Origin: CBDCWQ01 sp965223435
GTDB lineage: Bacteria > Myxococcota > Kuafuiibacteriia > Kuafuiibacteriales > Kuafuiibacteriaceae
Direction: 5' to 3'
Assembly: GCA_965223435.1 (NCBI GenBank)
Contig: CBDCWQ010000022.1
Location: 992,001 to 1,056,000 of the forward strand
Length of the DNA stretch: 64,000 bases
This document shows, piece after piece, positions 8,346 to 17,517 of this stretch. The first letter of the stretch is position 1; the number at the start of each line of letters is the position of its first letter. The notes below the pieces were generated by a model that was not told the origin of the DNA, ran no database searches, and saw only the letters and a program-made list of their open reading frames with translations. The position numbers were made by a program, and so were the translations under genes.

Positions 8346-9398
8346 ATGCGGTTCGGTATGGGTCCTATGAGCTGTCTTGTGTGCATGTGCGTGAGTTCAG
8401 CTGCCATCGCCGGCGAGGTCACGCTGGTTTGGCCAACCTCGGGAAACCCGTGCAACGCGCCCAGTTTGCTTGCCGACTACATTGATTCTGCGGTCCGCCA
8501 ATCGGGCGCGGAAGTCGTGAGGGCCGTAGACAAACATCACGCCGAATTCGAATCATGCCGTTCGCTTGCCTGCATGCTCGAGCACGCCAAGAAATTGCGG
8601 GCCCAAGAGCTTGTGCTCTTTGAGTGTGTTCCCGTGAACGGACACTATGCCCTTTCAGGCAAACGAATGACCGTGGCCCACAAAAAGACCTCGCGGCACC
8701 TGACTGAAACCATCAAAGGCAACAAAGCAACGCTTCTTGAATCCGCGAAGAACCTGGTGGCCCGTCTTTACGCGCCCCGAACCCACTCCGGCCCTCAGCC
8801 GATCATACCGCCTTCCATCGTCAAACCGGTTGCGATGGAGAGCCCTCCACCCGAAAACCGCTACTACGGCTCCGGCTTATGGGCATACTACAACACCACC
8901 ATGCCCATCCTATCCGGGGGCATCAAGTTCTACGAGGCCACCGCCTTTTGGAGCGTACCGCGAGGGCGAAAAAGCGAAGGCTCATGGGCAACCACGCAAT
9001 GGATGATCGCTTTTCGCATCAGTCGTTTCATTGCCCCCTGGGGTTGCGATGAGTCCCCCTGCGACGGAGAAACCATCGACTACGATACCCAGTCCTATAC
9101 TCTCGTCTACGGCCACCGGTATTACCCGTTCAACGATGATTTTCGTGGTTTCGGTTTTGGCTGGCTCGTAGCCCTTGGCTACTACTCCGAAAAAGAAGTT
9201 CCTGACGAAAACGGAAATCTCGCGTTCCCTCACGAAAGAACGGAGAGTGGCGATTCTGAAACGGCCGTGCTCGACCTGTATTATACGCTCCGCCTTGGAC
9301 CCATGTGGCTCGAACCCTCCGTCGTTTTTGGACTAGAGCGCCGAGGAGATCCGGAACTTGTGTTTATCCCCGGTTTGCGCGCAGGCCTTACTCTTTAG
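8346..9398 (+). CDS. Exported protein with C-terminal beta-barrel-like region, unknown function
   Basis: 350 residues with a signal peptide (about 1-22, ending AAIA before GEVTL). Residues about 25-130 contain SCRSLACMLEHAKKLRAQE and a conserved-looking alpha/beta pattern. This resembles the N-terminal domain of many myxobacterial exported proteins (Cys-x3-Cys then LGA-type helix, TolB-N-like). A Pro-rich linker follows (about 140-165). From about 170 the sequence alternates aromatic and glycine residues (YYGSGLWAYYN, FRGFGFGWLVALGYY, YYTLRLGPMWLEPSVVFGL) as in outer-membrane beta strands and ends in a short hydrophobic strand. I do not recognise a named family. Its 3' end overlaps the convergent hipT gene by 11 bases. 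Confidence 0.7.
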   Translation: MRFGMGPMSCLVCMCVSSAAIAGEVTLVWPTSGNPCNAPSLLADYIDSAVRQSGAEVVRAVDKHHAEFESCRSLACMLEHAKKLRAQELVLFECVPVNGHYALSGKRMTVAHKKTSRHLTETIKGNKATLLESAKNLVARLYAPRTHSGPQPIIPPSIVKPVAMESPPPENRYYGSGLWAYYNTTMPILSGGIKFYEATAFWSVPRGRKSEGSWATTQWMIAFRISRFIAPWGCDESPCDGETIDYDTQSYTLVYGHRYYPFNDDFRGFGFGWLVALGYYSEKEVPDENGNLAFPHERTESGDSETAVLDLYYTLRLGPMWLEPSVVFGLERRGDPELVFIPGLRAGLTL

Positions 9399-10404
9399 GG
9401 GAGAACGAAACGCGACTGAGAGCCTGCAAGCGGTCCTCGATAAGCCCGTAGATCTGCTGCTTCTTTCCGGCAGCAAGGTAGGCGTGTTCGACCAACTCGA
9501 GGATGCGGGTCCGCTTTGCGACAACGCTTTGTATGAACTTCTTTGTAGCGGGTTCGGCCAAACCGATACGCTGACCAAAGTCAACGAAGTCCGCGCCCGT
9601 GTAGTAGCCGTATTTCTCGAAATCCGTGCCATCGGATTCTTCAAAGAGGTCGCAGGCAAAAAAGCCACCTCCGACCCCGGTGTAGATTGTACTTGATAGC
9701 GCATCGTAGTGAGGTGTCAGCAGGTCGTAGGTTCGCTGACCAGAAACTCGTTCTAAACGCTGGAGACTGATGTTCTTCATGTGCATATCGTCATTGCCAA
9801 TGAGATGCGCGTGAACAACTCTTCGGAAAAACTCCATCACCTCGGCAAGTTTTCCCCCCACCGCATCGCGGACCCTGCGGCCGGCGATCTCGTAGGATGT
9901 TTCATACTTCGCGTTGCCTCGAGCTGGCTTTCCAAGGATCTGAAGGAGATCCTCTTGGTGGAGCTTCGTGCCATCTTCGAGGCGATCGAAACGTTTGGTC
10001 ACATAGGCGAGAGGCCCTGGCCTACCATCTTCGTCGGAAAAGGGGATGAGACCACACTTTGCGGTCCGAATACCGAGTAGTCGGCTGATGCACATCCCAA
10101 GATGCTCGTTTTCGGCCGCATAGGGAAAGTCGGCCGGGCTCGGTTTCAAAATGTATGTGCCACCCTCTGCGACGGGCTGGAGTCGATCGCCATCCAGTCG
10201 AACCGAGATCTTCTCTTGGACACCCGATATCGACATTCGCTCCTGGGTCTCCATCGCCTTCGCCCGAAACTCCGAGCGCCCGAACCCCACCCTAGGACGA
10301 ACCCGAATGCTCCCGAAAAGAGCGCGAAAATCCGCGTCCCGGTAGTGGGGATACTTATTCCGCCGGGGATCTACGGGCCTCAGGCTGATGCGACAATAAT
10401 TCAT
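9388..10404 (-). CDS. hipT: HipT-like Ser/Thr kinase toxin of a HipBST module
   Basis: A 338-residue HipA-type kinase lacking the HipA N-subdomain 1, which is encoded separately just upstream. Key residues: a Gly-rich loop with SIS (S58-I59-S60) in MSISGVQEK, Lys in YILKP (about K87), the catalytic loop NDDMHMKN (204-211) and the metal Asp in PHYDAL (D234). In E. coli O127 HipT the loop serines S57/S59 and Asp233 sit at almost the same positions. That enzyme phosphorylates tryptophanyl-tRNA synthetase and arrests growth. The target here is inferred, not shown. The start overlaps the hipS stop as ATGA (10401-10404). The 3' end overlaps the convergent gene ending at 9398. Confidence 0.88.
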   Translation of the reverse strand: MNYCRISLRPVDPRRNKYPHYRDADFRALFGSIRVRPRVGFGRSEFRAKAMETQERMSISGVQEKISVRLDGDRLQPVAEGGTYILKPSPADFPYAAENEHLGMCISRLLGIRTAKCGLIPFSDEDGRPGPLAYVTKRFDRLEDGTKLHQEDLLQILGKPARGNAKYETSYEIAGRRVRDAVGGKLAEVMEFFRRVVHAHLIGNDDMHMKNISLQRLERVSGQRTYDLLTPHYDALSSTIYTGVGGGFFACDLFEESDGTDFEKYGYYTGADFVDFGQRIGLAEPATKKFIQSVVAKRTRILELVEHAYLAAGKKQQIYGLIEDRLQALSRVSFSPKE

Positions 10405-10724
10405 GGGCTTTCCCCGCGGGGGACCACAACGACGGCCCCAACGAGATCGCGACCATTTCTCAAGAGGAGACCAAACCGATCGCCCTCATGAATACGCTGC
10501 AGCGTGCTCTGAAGACGAAGAAGCCACCCTTCCGAGATGAGTCCATCAAAAAAAGGAAAGAGTTCCCGATTCTCAAAAGGTGTTCCGCAAAGAGGAAGCA
10601 GGTAACTTATCGGAGGACCGTTTCCAAGGTACGCCGGCTCGTAAGTGTAACGATAGCCCGACTCCGTCTCCTCCAGTGTACCGGCCTTCCGGTCTCGGAA
10701 ATAGACGTCCGCTACTCGACCCAT
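10401..10724 (-). CDS. hipS: HipS-like small protein (HipA N-subdomain 1 homologue, probable antitoxin)
   Basis: 107 residues matching the HipA N-terminal subdomain: an early beta strand with VADVYFRDRKAGTLEE, ISYLLPLCGTPF, and ELFPFFDGLISEGWLL, the region that packs on the kinase. In full-length HipA this domain is fused to the kinase. Here it is a separate gene between hipB and hipT, as in HipBST. In the E. coli system HipS, not HipB, neutralises HipT. It overlaps hipB by 13 bases and hipT by 4, so translation is probably coupled and stoichiometry controlled. Confidence 0.85.
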   Translation of the reverse strand: MGRVADVYFRDRKAGTLEETESGYRYTYEPAYLGNGPPISYLLPLCGTPFENRELFPFFDGLISEGWLLRLQSTLQRIHEGDRFGLLLRNGRDLVGAVVVVPRGESP

Positions 10725-11056
10725 AGCTTCAACCCCAACGCCTTCGTAATGGTGACGAGCGTGCTCAGACGCGGGTTGCCTTGCCCTTGCTCCAATTGCT
10801 GGACCGTGGTGGACGACAAGTCCACGAGGTCTGCAAGCTCGGCGATCGTAAGACCTTGAGCTTCACGGGCCCGACGGACCGAAGGCCCTACTTTTTCGAT
10901 CGGGACGAGCCGTAGCGATCTCTGGGAAGCCTCCAGATGATCCCGAGCCCTGGCAATCTCATCGCTTAGAGCCGACACCAGGGCCTCGAGCCGTGCTATC
11001 CCAGAAAAAGCAGCTTTAGTAGGATATACTGGTCTATTTTGATTCATATTCGTCAT
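10712..11056 (-). CDS. hipB: HipB-like XRE-family antitoxin/repressor
   Basis: 114 residues. The C-terminal half is a Cro/XRE helix-turn-helix: VGPSVRRAREAQGLTIAELA then LSSTTVQQLEQGQGNPRLST. The N terminus (about 1-55) is helical and may mediate dimerisation. First gene of the hipB-hipS-hipT operon. ATG 11056 lies only 3 bases from a palindrome (11059-11071) and has no visible Shine-Dalgarno, so the mRNA may be leaderless. An ATG 3 codons in is an alternative. The upstream DNA is strongly AT-rich compared with its surroundings, as often seen for transferred toxin-antitoxin modules. Confidence 0.85.
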   Translation of the reverse strand: MTNMNQNRPVYPTKAAFSGIARLEALVSALSDEIARARDHLEASQRSLRLVPIEKVGPSVRRAREAQGLTIAELADLVDLSSTTVQQLEQGQGNPRLSTLVTITKALGLKLWVE

Positions 11057-11071
11057 ACAGTATAATATACT
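11018..11071. promoter_or_regulatory. Two operator-like palindromes at the hipB start
   Basis: A perfect 13-base palindrome with one central base, AGTATAATATACT, lies at 11059-11071 just upstream of the hipB ATG. A near copy (AGTAGGATATACT, 11 of 13 identical) lies at 11018-11030 inside the first hipB codons, 41 bases away or about four helical turns. Paired operators next to the first gene fit HipB autorepression. The upstream copy overlaps AT-rich -10-like sequence. Binding is inferred. Confidence 0.5.
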
Positions 11072-11388
11072 AATCTAATCATGGATAATATCTATTATAA
11101 TGATCGTAAATGCCATATCTAAGACCAATTGGACCAATAAACCCACTATATATTCTTGTCTAAGTTCAAATATACTGCGGCTCACTTGTATCGCATCCGA
11201 ACGAACCCACCTTGGTGGCCGCAAGCCAAGATCTACGGTTAGGCCGAATTCAGTTCGGCCCCAAGAGTCCGAATGGTGACCGAAGCTACGGTGCGAATCG
11301 ATAAGCCAAGGAACGTTGGCGACGGTAATGCCCCTCTCAGCGCTTCCCTTCCACGTGACACGACAAGGAAACAGTCGTCGCTCGCAGC
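11072..11388. other. Intergenic, AT-rich near hipB, no gene
   Basis: About 317 bases between the hipB promoter and the 3' end of the next minus-strand gene. The first 100 or so bases are unusually AT-rich (for example ATAATATCTATTATAATGAT) and probably hold the hipBST promoter. The remainder has ordinary composition. No convincing ORF, RNA gene or terminator hairpin was seen. Confidence 0.5.
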
Positions 11389-14300
11389 CTACGGCGCCTT
11401 TGAGAAGAAATGGTACAGGTCTCGATGGTATTCCAGGAGGACGTCCCTGTTCAAACGGAGCTTTCCGCCATCGTCTACGACGAGGCCTGCGTCTTGCATT
11501 CTTGAAAGGGCCCCATGAAATGTCCCCGCGGAAACCGCCTGCTTGAGTACTTCCTTCGTAAGCGCCTCATTGTTTCCAAGCAGAAGAAGGATGATTCGCT
11601 GAGTATCGCGTGATGTCGCAACCGCAAGGTCATGCCACTTTTTTCTTAGACGATCGCTCAAGACCTCACGAGACTCAGATTTCTTGGGTCTCGAAAAGCG
11701 ACGTCGGAGCTCTTCGTCCGTCCCCCAGAACAATCGAAGGTCGTCAAGGTGGGTGCGCCGAACGAGCTCGGTCTCAAGAACAAGGACATCATCGGCACCT
11801 TCGCTGTCTACCGATCGGACAACGCCGTTTTCCTGCAACTGCGTCAAGAAGTCCGCGAGTTCCTGAGACCCGTGAAACTCGGCGAGCGCAGAAAAGCTCA
11901 TCGGCCCCTTGTTGTAGAGCGTGAGTACAATCTCTCGCTTGGAAAGAGAACTCCACCAACTGGTCGTCTCACGACGCCAGCGAAGAGCCGCGATAAGTTT
12001 TCGATGACGCTCAGACACCTCAAAGGTGAATCTTGGCAAGCCACGAACATCGACCGCATTGTTCGACTCCTTCAGGGGCGATGAAAAGTCTAAGAGATTC
12101 TCCGCACGAGACAGAAACCAATAGGTCTCATGATGCAGCTGAAATAGACGTCCAACGTTCAGTCGATACGTCGTTTGTCCCCCAGAAGAGTACCCTTGAA
12201 TCAAACCCGCACGCTCGAGTGCAGCAGCAGCCGCCTTGAAACGCCGCGCCGGAAGGCCGGTGATCCTTTCAACATCAGACAAGCCAAGATCGCCACGCCG
12301 GTGGAGCACGAGAGCAAACAATTGCGACGCCGGCATATTTAGGGCCACAATGGCACTATCCCAATACTCAACAAGGCGCCGAATCAACGCGTCTTCGGTG
12401 GTCATTGCGATCGGTGATTGGCTAAAGAAGGCACCCTTATCGGGTGCATCATCCCAAAAAAGCTTCAGCTCTTCTTGCCGAGCACGGTGAAAATCGAGGA
12501 AGCTGAGCGTAAAGTGATCCAGTTCTGAAGCGTTCTCTGAAACCAAATCCAAGAGCCCCTCCTTTCCCAGCTCGTCCAAGGAGGCTTTTGTAGACTCCAG
12601 CGTCAAGCCAGCCCTCCGTCTCAATGCGCTGACGGTGTGTACTTCACCGTAAAGATGCACAAGAAGAGTCCGTTTTTCGCGATCGCCCCACAATGGGTCC
12701 ACGACAGGGGTCCGAGACGCCACCATTTCGATCAAACGCCTTTCCTTCCCGGACAGCGGAGCCTGTCCACCAGGCCCATGCAAACGTGGCACCTGTGGAG
12801 CGCGCATGCGCCAAAGGAACCGACGCCACTCGTAGTGGAACTGAAGAAGGATTTCAGGATTGAGATGATATCGATAGCCCGCCAGGGGTGTCCCCGTTCG
12901 TTCGACCAATCTTGTCTTCAGCATCGGCTTCAACATGCCACGGAAGCTATCTACAGAAATCGGACGAAACAGATTCAACTCACGGTATGAGATAGACTCA
13001 TATTCTTGGAGCAAGGCCACGAAAAACCGTGATCGTTCGATCGCCAGCACTGAGATGAGAGGGTTCCAATACTCAATGAGACGAGTCGCAAGCCTGGCCC
13101 GCTCGGAAACAGAGAGCGGCTCCGAGCCCACAAGCGCATCAAGCTTGGAGCCCTGCCGCCAAAAAAAATCGACCTCCGCGCGATGAAAGGCATGAGTCTT
13201 CTCTAAGGCAACCGAGTAATGGGTCGTGCCCGTTGCATCCGTCTCACGATTCACAAACCCACTATCCACGAGCGAGCGTAGATGCTCTCCAGTAGCCTTG
13301 GCTCGGCCCAAATGTTTGCTGATCTCGGCCTGCGTCGCACGATCCACTTGATAAAGATAGATCAAGATGCGTCGCGTTGGCTTGCGATTCCAGATGCTCC
13401 CTTCTTCGAACAACGCGGTCATTTGCTCCCGACGCACTGAAGGGAACCCTAGACGCGCGCCCTCTGGCCTGAGAACCCAAGGCACAGGAACCTTGTCCAA
13501 CGGAAAGTCAAACTTGAGCGTTTCATTCGAACCGCCAAGAGTTTCTGCGCCGACCACATTAAACTCTCCACGAACAACAAGCTCGACGATGTATAGAAAG
13601 GTTGCACGCTGCGCCTCAGGCAAGGACTCGGCATACGGCGAAAGGTGCTTCCAGTATTTGTGGTTCTTCACAAAGTCTTCGAGGATCTCAAATCGCGGAC
13701 GGTCGGTCTTGAGTCTAAACACCGACCAAAGTCGTTCCTTACTGGAGGTAAGAACGCCAAAGTGGCCATACGGCAACTCGAGGCCAAGCCAGTCCACTTG
13801 AACCAGGTAAATGGCCTCTTCGTCAAAAGCGATGGGCGGATTCGATAAAGGCCTATCCAACAGAGGTTCGTCGGGATAAATCTGCAGGTGGGCGCGAATA
13901 TCGGATTCGTCTCGCGCATGGCTTCCAGCCGGTTGGACGACAAATTCCTCCGACCGAACGACCCCAACCCGCTCCCAAAACACCGTAGACGGAGCATCAC
14001 TTGACAGCAGGATGGTCTCTAGTCCGAGATCGACCTGTGCGGTGCCCCAAAAAAGAGTCGTATTCAGCCCCGCCAAAGCCCCCAGAGTCCACCCTGCGGG
14101 CAGCTTCGCGACTTCGTCCAGCCACCTGACGGCCCCGGCACCGTGCCTCAAGGCCAGCTTTGGCGAGGCCAATAGCAGGCGACCCCCAAATTCAGTCACC
14201 ACGTCTTGCGGTACACCCGACTCCACGAACTTCTCTTCCAAAACCCCGTCAACAATCTTGGGTAGAACAAACTCGATGTTCTCTGCCCATGGGGCGTCCT

Positions 14301-16671
14301 TTTTTTCGAGGTGTTCGTAGACCTCGATAAACCACAAGATCGACGTGCTCGAAGTGAGCTGAGTAGACAAATTGTGGATCCGTTGGCTCGAATACGGGAA
14401 CCCGTGTTCCCGAACAAACCCTTGCGCGCCAGCCCACAAGGCCCGGGCGGCCTTCGAAAACCGAGGAGCAGAGGGATGAGCGGGCAGGGCCTCACTAAAG
14501 CGAAGCAACCCCAAGACGAGCCCCATGGTCGCTTCTAGGTGATAAGAAGACTCCTGAGCCTCACTCGGAGCAATATAGGGATCCTTAAACGCATTCTGAA
14601 AATAGTGGGCCCCGATATAAGTTTGTACCGCGAGGCAGCTTTTGTCCGTCGGCGCACAGTGTCCTTCATCAAAACCCAGGTCCTTCACAAAACGCAACAC
14701 CGTGTATTCGAGGCACTGGGCGAGGCGTTCGATGTAGATTGCGCCACCATCTTGGGTTTCATGCTCAAGGTCCTCGTAGTCGACCGAAAGGGAAAGCCAG
14801 CTACAATTGTCAATCGCGGTGTGAGAACTGACTTGAAGCGAAAACCCACCGGGCCCCTCGGGATAAAGCTCTCCACCCGTCACCACCCGCCCAAGAGAAT
14901 CCTCGGTCAACGCCCGCTCCATCGCTTGCCTGCGCGCCCACTCGCGATGAACGGCCTCCTCCGAAGTGGAAACGGAAGCCTCTCCCGTGGTCGCCAGGAC
15001 TTGACGAAATTCAGACTTCCATCCCTCGGCATCCCACAGTCCGTAGAAAATACCGTCTCGCAGTCGGTTTCTCCACTCTTCAAGGGCATCGCGGCTCAGC
15101 ACCCCGCTCGTTGGAAGCCCAAACGCCTCCGAATGATCGATGGCGTGGTTCAGAACGCCTAACACATCTAGATTGTGTTCAGTGACCACATTCGGCGCCG
15201 ACACCCGGACTCGAAGCGCCGACCACACTTCTTCACTGTCAATCAATCTGGAACGCCACAGACCACCCGCCCCTCTTTGTAGCTCACAGGCCCAACCTTG
15301 GGTGCAGAACTTGATCTCAAATGGTTCAAATGCGTCGTAACCGATGCCGTCGAGAACGCTGTAGTAGGACCACAGTTCACTTTCATGGCTCCCCAAAAAG
15401 CGACTTTCCTCCGTTGTGAGAAGACTGGGCTCGGAAGCGTATCTCAACCCCGCGGCCGTCCAGCCTGCTGAAACCAAATCAACAGTCTTGCCGTCTTTGA
15501 GGTAGACCGTTCGCCGGTGATCCACCAGCCCAAAAAGCGCCGCAATATAGCAGTCTTGCAGCCATCGTTGCTCCTCCGCGGACGCCAACGAATCGAAAGC
15601 TTGGGAGCTTAAAAACCGGCCCAGGCCGTGGATAGCCCACGCCGTGGCGCCGGTTACGAGCCGCATGTCCCGCCATGGTTCCAGCGTGTTCCATGAAAAT
15701 GGCCAGCCAAGAATCTTGCTCTTTTCCTCGTTCCATTGTGCACGCTCACAAAGAAAGCGAGCGACGCCGCGAGATACCTTAAAATCGTCGGTTTGACGCG
15801 CGTATTGCGCCAGAGCGACGCCCTGAGTGTAGGCCCACACCCGATCAAACTCCGCCAGATGCTGGGCGTCTTCGAGGGCGCCTTGCACCCACAAGGCGTC
15901 GGTCGAATCTGGCACACCCTCGTACTCCACCTGATAGTTGATCTCCCCAAGGCCAGTCTGAACCCCACTACGCAAAAGTCCATCCCGAGCTTCAATCGCC
16001 TCTTTGTAGTTGAGGGGTGCATAGGCCATCAACGCCTCAACAGCCTCGCCAACGCCCAAGGGGTCGTCTTGTTCTGAATCTATCCCCTTGCTCGGCTGTA
16101 CGGTCGAATCGCCTGCGTCCAGCACAACCGCCAGCGAGGCGACTCTCTCCTTCAGGCCTTGACCCGGTTCAAGGGTCGCACCAACCGGTATAGGTGCGTA
16201 CGCTTGTGACTGCGCATCCCATCCTAGGTTGCTTTTGAGTTCTGTCACCTGCCACGGGTCTTCAGGAACCAGCGACGAGGATACCGCCGGGAACCCCACT
16301 CCGCCAAACTCCAGCCGCAAAGGTTCATCGGACCAAATCCAATGGCGCCCACCGATATCCAACCCTGTCCTGGTTGAGGCCGCAGTCGACCCCCAGGGCG
16401 CGGCACCGTCTACCGAAAACCAAACCAAACGGCCTTTTTCGCCGCTGCCATTCCCAGTTGGTTCGGCCAATTCTCTTTGCGACTCAGCGATAGTCTCCGA
16501 GAAAGGGCGTACGGTCAGAAAAGTGCCCAGTTCGAAAGGGAAATGAAGAAAATTCCAGCCTGGCTCCACCCGGAGCACGAATCGTCCAGTCGTCGCGTTT
16601 GCGACTCTGCTCTGGAGAGGGCCACAGATGCCAAGAAATACCGTGCAGCAAAGACTAAGGATGCGCGGCAA
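11389..16671 (-). CDS. Giant secreted protein, family copy A: helical core plus six tandem winged-helix-like modules
   Basis: 1760 residues from TTG 16671, which is followed by a signal peptide (about 1-26). Residues about 30-220 form a beta-rich domain opening with GWNFLHFPFE. About 230-830 is the core shared with the proteins at 36156, 42731 and 59529: VWAYTQGVALAQYARQ, GWPFSWNT, VTGATAWAIHGLG, VVTEHNLDVLGVLNHA (EHNLD at 15166-15180), AIDNCSWLSLSVDYEDL, YIGAHYFQNAF and QESSYHLEATMGL. A second domain also shared with the 36156 copy follows (about 830-1080). From about 1095 to the end, six winged-helix-like modules start near residues 1098, 1213, 1332, 1449, 1575 and 1687, a period of about 118. 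Odd modules end in a YW- or KW-containing helix, so the unit looks like a dimer repeated three times. The helical core suggests an (alpha/alpha)6-type enzyme, but no catalytic family is recognised. Confidence 0.8.
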   Translation of the reverse strand: MPRILSLCCTVFLGICGPLQSRVANATTGRFVLRVEPGWNFLHFPFELGTFLTVRPFSETIAESQRELAEPTGNGSGEKGRLVWFSVDGAAPWGSTAASTRTGLDIGGRHWIWSDEPLRLEFGGVGFPAVSSSLVPEDPWQVTELKSNLGWDAQSQAYAPIPVGATLEPGQGLKERVASLAVVLDAGDSTVQPSKGIDSEQDDPLGVGEAVEALMAYAPLNYKEAIEARDGLLRSGVQTGLGEINYQVEYEGVPDSTDALWVQGALEDAQHLAEFDRVWAYTQGVALAQYARQTDDFKVSRGVARFLCERAQWNEEKSKILGWPFSWNTLEPWRDMRLVTGATAWAIHGLGRFLSSQAFDSLASAEEQRWLQDCYIAALFGLVDHRRTVYLKDGKTVDLVSAGWTAAGLRYASEPSLLTTEESRFLGSHESELWSYYSVLDGIGYDAFEPFEIKFCTQGWACELQRGAGGLWRSRLIDSEEVWSALRVRVSAPNVVTEHNLDVLGVLNHAIDHSEAFGLPTSGVLSRDALEEWRNRLRDGIFYGLWDAEGWKSEFRQVLATTGEASVSTSEEAVHREWARRQAMERALTEDSLGRVVTGGELYPEGPGGFSLQVSSHTAIDNCSWLSLSVDYEDLEHETQDGGAIYIERLAQCLEYTVLRFVKDLGFDEGHCAPTDKSCLAVQTYIGAHYFQNAFKDPYIAPSEAQESSYHLEATMGLVLGLLRFSEALPAHPSAPRFSKAARALWAGAQGFVREHGFPYSSQRIHNLSTQLTSSTSILWFIEVYEHLEKKDAPWAENIEFVLPKIVDGVLEEKFVESGVPQDVVTEFGGRLLLASPKLALRHGAGAVRWLDEVAKLPAGWTLGALAGLNTTLFWGTAQVDLGLETILLSSDAPSTVFWERVGVVRSEEFVVQPAGSHARDESDIRAHLQIYPDEPLLDRPLSNPPIAFDEEAIYLVQVDWLGLELPYGHFGVLTSSKERLWSVFRLKTDRPRFEILEDFVKNHKYWKHLSPYAESLPEAQRATFLYIVELVVRGEFNVVGAETLGGSNETLKFDFPLDKVPVPWVLRPEGARLGFPSVRREQMTALFEEGSIWNRKPTRRILIYLYQVDRATQAEISKHLGRAKATGEHLRSLVDSGFVNRETDATGTTHYSVALEKTHAFHRAEVDFFWRQGSKLDALVGSEPLSVSERARLATRLIEYWNPLISVLAIERSRFFVALLQEYESISYRELNLFRPISVDSFRGMLKPMLKTRLVERTGTPLAGYRYHLNPEILLQFHYEWRRFLWRMRAPQVPRLHGPGGQAPLSGKERRLIEMVASRTPVVDPLWGDREKRTLLVHLYGEVHTVSALRRRAGLTLESTKASLDELGKEGLLDLVSENASELDHFTLSFLDFHRARQEELKLFWDDAPDKGAFFSQSPIAMTTEDALIRRLVEYWDSAIVALNMPASQLFALVLHRRGDLGLSDVERITGLPARRFKAAAAALERAGLIQGYSSGGQTTYRLNVGRLFQLHHETYWFLSRAENLLDFSSPLKESNNAVDVRGLPRFTFEVSERHRKLIAALRWRRETTSWWSSLSKREIVLTLYNKGPMSFSALAEFHGSQELADFLTQLQENGVVRSVDSEGADDVLVLETELVRRTHLDDLRLFWGTDEELRRRFSRPKKSESREVLSDRLRKKWHDLAVATSRDTQRIILLLLGNNEALTKEVLKQAVSAGTFHGALSRMQDAGLVVDDGGKLRLNRDVLLEYHRDLYHFFSKAP

Positions 16672-16747
16672 AGACCAAGTAACTTTTTCGCCCCTTAAGG
16701 CGCAACCATTCTTCTGCCCTGCCCGCAGCCGCTCAACAACATTTAAG

Positions 16748-17309
16748 ATCGACCCATCCCCCCTGACAACGCCGCTAGCAGAATTCAGCTTGTGGGCGCA
16801 AGCACAACTTCAGGCGGACCTCCAGCGCCATCGGAGCACAGCGCGCCTCCAGAAACGAAGACGCCGATGCGAAACCAGCAAGATCAGGGTAACTCGCAAA
16901 CCGCAGGCCCGTGCTTCTCGACCCAAAAGGCCAAACACCTATCTGTTCAGAGCACCCTCACCCCTTCGATCCTCGATTTTCGTTCACAGACGGAACATGC
17001 GAAGTCAGTTTCGAGCCGTCGAAGGATGCCCCCAGTCCACCATCAGCGCAGGGGCGCAGCAGTGGCGCATGCGCGAGCGCTTCGCCCTACGGAAACTCGC
17101 AAGCCACCTACACTTGCCAAGCCGCTTGCGTGTACAAAGCCCCGGGCAACGCCATGGCCGCCGCACAGACTTGCTCAATTCTCTCGGGGTACAATGTTAG
17201 TCAGTCCGCCTGCCCCGGTTGCTCGCAAAACCAGTCATCGGTCGGCACACCATCCCCGGACAAGCATCGACATGTGATAAGCATCGCAATCGACCGCTGG
17301 CCAGTCTAG
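16748..17309 (+). pseudogene. Possible degraded or frameshifted Cys-rich secreted ORF upstream of the Rhs gene
   Basis: No intact gene is convincing between 16672 and 17517. One plus-strand frame reads protein-like, Ser/Pro-rich sequence from about 16748 (IQLVGASTTSGGPPAPSEH). It seems to continue in another frame from about 16905 to a stop at 17309, with Cys-rich segments such as FTDGTCEVSFE, YTCQAACVYKAP and SQSACPGCSQ. No start codon or ribosome site was found, so this may be a remnant or noise. Confidence 0.3.
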
Positions 17310-17517
17310 GCAAGGAACACCACAAAATTCGCATTGGGCCGATGTATCAACTGGCATCGCGGGGACAAGTCTTAGTCCACTTAGGCCGACCCATGACCAG
17401 TCTGGTTGGGGGCCTGACCCCCCAGATGTAAAGCTCTCTTTCGTCGGTTCTCCGATACGCAACCTTAGAGCCTGGCACGAGAGCTGCAAGCTCAGGGGCT
17501 TCTTAGAGGAGTCTGGT

